A stretch of DNA of 15,981 nucleotides from assembly GCA_041749595.1 (NCBI GenBank), contig JBGTBA010000163.1, positions 1-15,981 of the forward strand. Reading direction: 5' to 3'. The notes under the pieces are model-generated. The model was not told where the DNA came from. It ran no database searches and saw only the letters and a program-made list of their open reading frames with translations. Shown here piece by piece: positions 14,096 to 15,981 of the stretch. Made by a program: the position numbers and the translations under genes. The stretch is from Aurantibrevibacter sp041749595 (GTDB lineage: Bacteria > Bacteroidota > Bacteroidia > Flavobacteriales > Flavobacteriaceae). Each line of letters begins with the position of its first letter. Position 1 is the first letter of the stretch.

Positions 14096-15981
14096 TTAAC
14101 CCAATTTATCGCTTAAATCGGATACGGAATTGGACGGTTTTTTAAGGGATCTTGCTCGGGAAACTATAAAATAAGTTAATGGCACTACCCCACCGAACAA
14201 GAAAACGCACGCACCAATGGCTCGCAGCCAGGTGAAGGACTCGAAAATACCACCTTTGATGAATTGTTCCGATCTGGCGAACCAAAGTCCGTTTTCCACA
14301 ACCGACTTCAGTTGCAGGGTCCCTGCGGGGAGCAGGTCCAGCAGCACCATCAGCATCAATCCGATATTGATGGACCAGAAGGCGGATTTTACCACTTTTT
14401 TGTTCCAACGGACAGACTTGAACAACAAGCGGGAAGCAAACAGCATGGCGGCCAGGGATATATTGCCATAAACCCCCATCAGTGCCGCATGGGCATGGTT
14501 TACGGTAAGATAGGTGCCGTGCTCGTAGTAATTCATAATGGGCAGGTTGATGATGATGCCGAGGACCCCTGCACCAAAGAAGTTCCAAAAATTGACGGCG
14601 ATCAAAAAGGAGAACACTTCGGGGAAACCAAAATCGCCCAATTCACTCGGCTTTATTCCGTTTAGGGCTATGCGTGGCATATTCTTAAACCGCCATGCCT
14701 CCACGGTCAAAAGGATCAATGGCACAAATTGAAGGGTAGAGAAGATACTGCCCAAGGCCATGGTAGCCACAGGCTTGGCGTTCCAATAAAAATTATGGGA
14801 AATCCCCAACAGTCCGGTTCCCAGGAACAGTAGTGTGGCAAAATAAATCACCCGAATCGCCGCATTACGGCTTACGAGCCCCATCAATACCATTAAATAA
14901 CTGACAATTACGGTTACAAACACCTCAAAAAAAGCCTCGACCCACATATGGATAACCATCCATCGCCAAAAATCGGCAATGACGAAATTGGTCTCCGGCC
15001 TAGCCACAAACCCGGAGATAGACAATATGGGGATGCCCACCACGGAATACATGATCCAATTGGGCAAGTTCCACGGTAGCCCTTTTACAAATGCAGGGCG
15101 CACCCCACGGTACACCACAATACCCCATAGTATAAAAATGAGCATGAGCAGTATTTGGAAGGCTTTCCCGAAATCCACAAATTCCCATCCCTGATGGCCA
15201 AAGAAATACCAACCGTCGCCGAGAAGGCCCAAAGGCCCCAAGACCATTCCCGTCAACGATCCGGCCACCAGCACAAACAACATAATGAACAGTGCATTTA
15301 TAAGAGGAAGCTGACCTTTGACTTCTTGTTTAGCCAACATGGGCAGTATAAAAATGGAAGAGGCGATCCAACAGGTAGAAATCCAGTACAAAGACAACAT
15401 AAGGTGCCAACTCCTTGAGATGGTTATGGGGAGAACCCCTGTTAATTGAATTCCAAAATACCCCAGATAGTCTATAAACTCATTTATGGTGATAAAACCA
15501 CTCAGCACCTGCACCAAGAAAAGCACAATGGCCACAAAAAAGAACTTGTAGGAGGCTCTTTGTGTTATGGAAGGGACAAAATTGCGCACCCGCTCAACGG
15601 TTAAAAGTTCTTTATCAGATGGTTTAAAGAATTTATTGGAAAGTTGGTTGTACTGCCCAATAAAATAGAGCACAAAACCACAGGCAAGGACAAAAACGAG
15701 CAATCCCAGCACACTCCATAACATTACGGGGGCCGTGGGCGTATTTCCTGCCGCCTTGTCATAGGGCCAATTATGGGTGTAACTAAAGTCTTCGCCTGGC
15801 CTTTCCGTAACGCAGACCCAGGCACCCCAAAAGAAAAAATCGGATAAATCCCTTATTTCCTGCGCATCACTGATATAATTTTTCAAGGGGAAATGGATGC
15901 CCGCATCATTGCCGATAAACGTATCCTCATAATACTTTTTTAATTTTTCCAGGGCATAGACACCAGCATCATTTAACACAA
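14096..15981 (-). CDS. norB: Quinol-dependent nitric oxide reductase (qNOR), N-terminus outside window
   Basis: This is a large membrane enzyme of the haem-copper oxidase superfamily reducing 2 NO to N2O with electrons from quinol. About 627 residues are visible. The frame stays open to the right edge and the GTG at 15979 is not a credible start, because the usual qNOR N-terminal helix and much of the periplasmic domain are missing. Visible qNOR marks: FFFWGAWVCVTERPGEDFSYTHNWP, spanning the end of the periplasmic domain (split here as FFFWGAWV and TERPGEDFSYTHNWP); RSWHLMLSLYW; GHQGWEFVDFGKAFQ; HMWVEAFFEVF with a metal-ligand His and the functional Glu; and VNHAHAALMGVYG. About a dozen membrane helices follow. 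It serves NO detoxification or partial denitrification and is sometimes named norZ. It lies upstream of nrdGD on the same strand. Confidence 0.93.
   Translation of the reverse strand, partial: VLNDAGVYALEKLKKYYEDTFIGNDAGIHFPLKNYISDAQEIRDLSDFFFWGAWVCVTERPGEDFSYTHNWPYDKAAGNTPTAPVMLWSVLGLLVFVLACGFVLYFIGQYNQLSNKFFKPSDKELLTVERVRNFVPSITQRASYKFFFVAIVLFLVQVLSGFITINEFIDYLGYFGIQLTGVLPITISRSWHLMLSLYWISTCWIASSIFILPMLAKQEVKGQLPLINALFIMLFVLVAGSLTGMVLGPLGLLGDGWYFFGHQGWEFVDFGKAFQILLMLIFILWGIVVYRGVRPAFVKGLPWNLPNWIMYSVVGIPILSISGFVARPETNFVIADFWRWMVIHMWVEAFFEVFVTVIVSYLMVLMGLVSRNAAIRVIYFATLLFLGTGLLGISHNFYWNAKPVATMALGSIFSTLQFVPLILLTVEAWRFKNMPRIALNGIKPSELGDFGFPEVFSFLIAVNFWNFFGAGVLGIIINLPIMNYYEHGTYLTVNHAHAALMGVYGNISLAAMLFASRLLFKSVRWNKKVVKSAFWSINIGLMLMVLLDLLPAGTLQLKSVVENGLWFARSEQFIKGGIFESFTWLRAIGACVFLFGGVVPLTYFIVSRARSLKKPSNSVSDLSDKLG

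Noticed and set aside
1..15981. CRISPR arrays, rRNA or tRNA genes, phage modules
   Set aside because: No regularly spaced repeats, RNA-gene signatures or phage structural genes were seen on either strand.

Overview
The window looks like a chromosomal segment of a marine Flavobacteriaceae-type Bacteroidota. Protein style, A-rich starts without strong Shine-Dalgarno sequences, an IS982-family element, TlpA/DUF4369-like lipoproteins and a GG-leader precursor family typical of Bacteroidota all point there. This is inferred from sequence style, not from a database match.

Positions 1-11291 (+ strand) hold a ribosomal-peptide (bacteriocin-like) cluster. In order: the 3' end of a VKOR-thioredoxin fusion; cysteine-rich GG-leader precursor 1; an intact IS982-family element inserted right after it; thioredoxin-like lipoprotein 1; precursor 2; thioredoxin-like lipoprotein 2; a C39-peptidase ABC exporter (PCAT); its HlyD-type adaptor, broken by one base in an A6 run; a GT-A type glycosyltransferase; and a protein resembling the C-terminal domain of lantibiotic dehydratases. 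A coherent reading is that the precursors are made with a double-glycine leader, possibly modified by the last two proteins, cleaved and exported by the PCAT/HlyD pair, and oxidised or isomerised outside the inner membrane by the VKOR-Trx fusion and the lipoproteins. Six cysteines at near-conserved spacing, a glycosyltransferase, a PCAT and several thiol oxidoreductases recall glycocin (sublancin-type) clusters. The product class is not proven.

The most unusual signal is RNA. Both precursor genes are preceded by a leader that folds into the same structure: a 5-bp hairpin with a UNGCG loop, a 1-nt linker, a 6-bp hairpin with an 8-nt AAACCU-containing loop, an 8-nt spacer, and a 5-nt segment that pairs with that loop as a pseudoknot. 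Nearly all stem bases differ between the copies but pairing is kept by compensatory changes. Each precursor is also followed by a strong intercistronic hairpin and then a thioredoxin-like lipoprotein, so leader RNA + precursor + hairpin + lipoprotein is a duplicated cassette. The IS lies between precursor 1 and its hairpin.

Positions 11292-15981 (genes on the - strand) are an anaerobic/nitrosative housekeeping block: nrdG-nrdD (class III ribonucleotide reductase activase and reductase, in that transcriptional order) and most of a quinol-dependent nitric oxide reductase that runs off the right edge. The gaps around these genes hold short repeats, a palindrome at the nrdG start and a possible small ORF.
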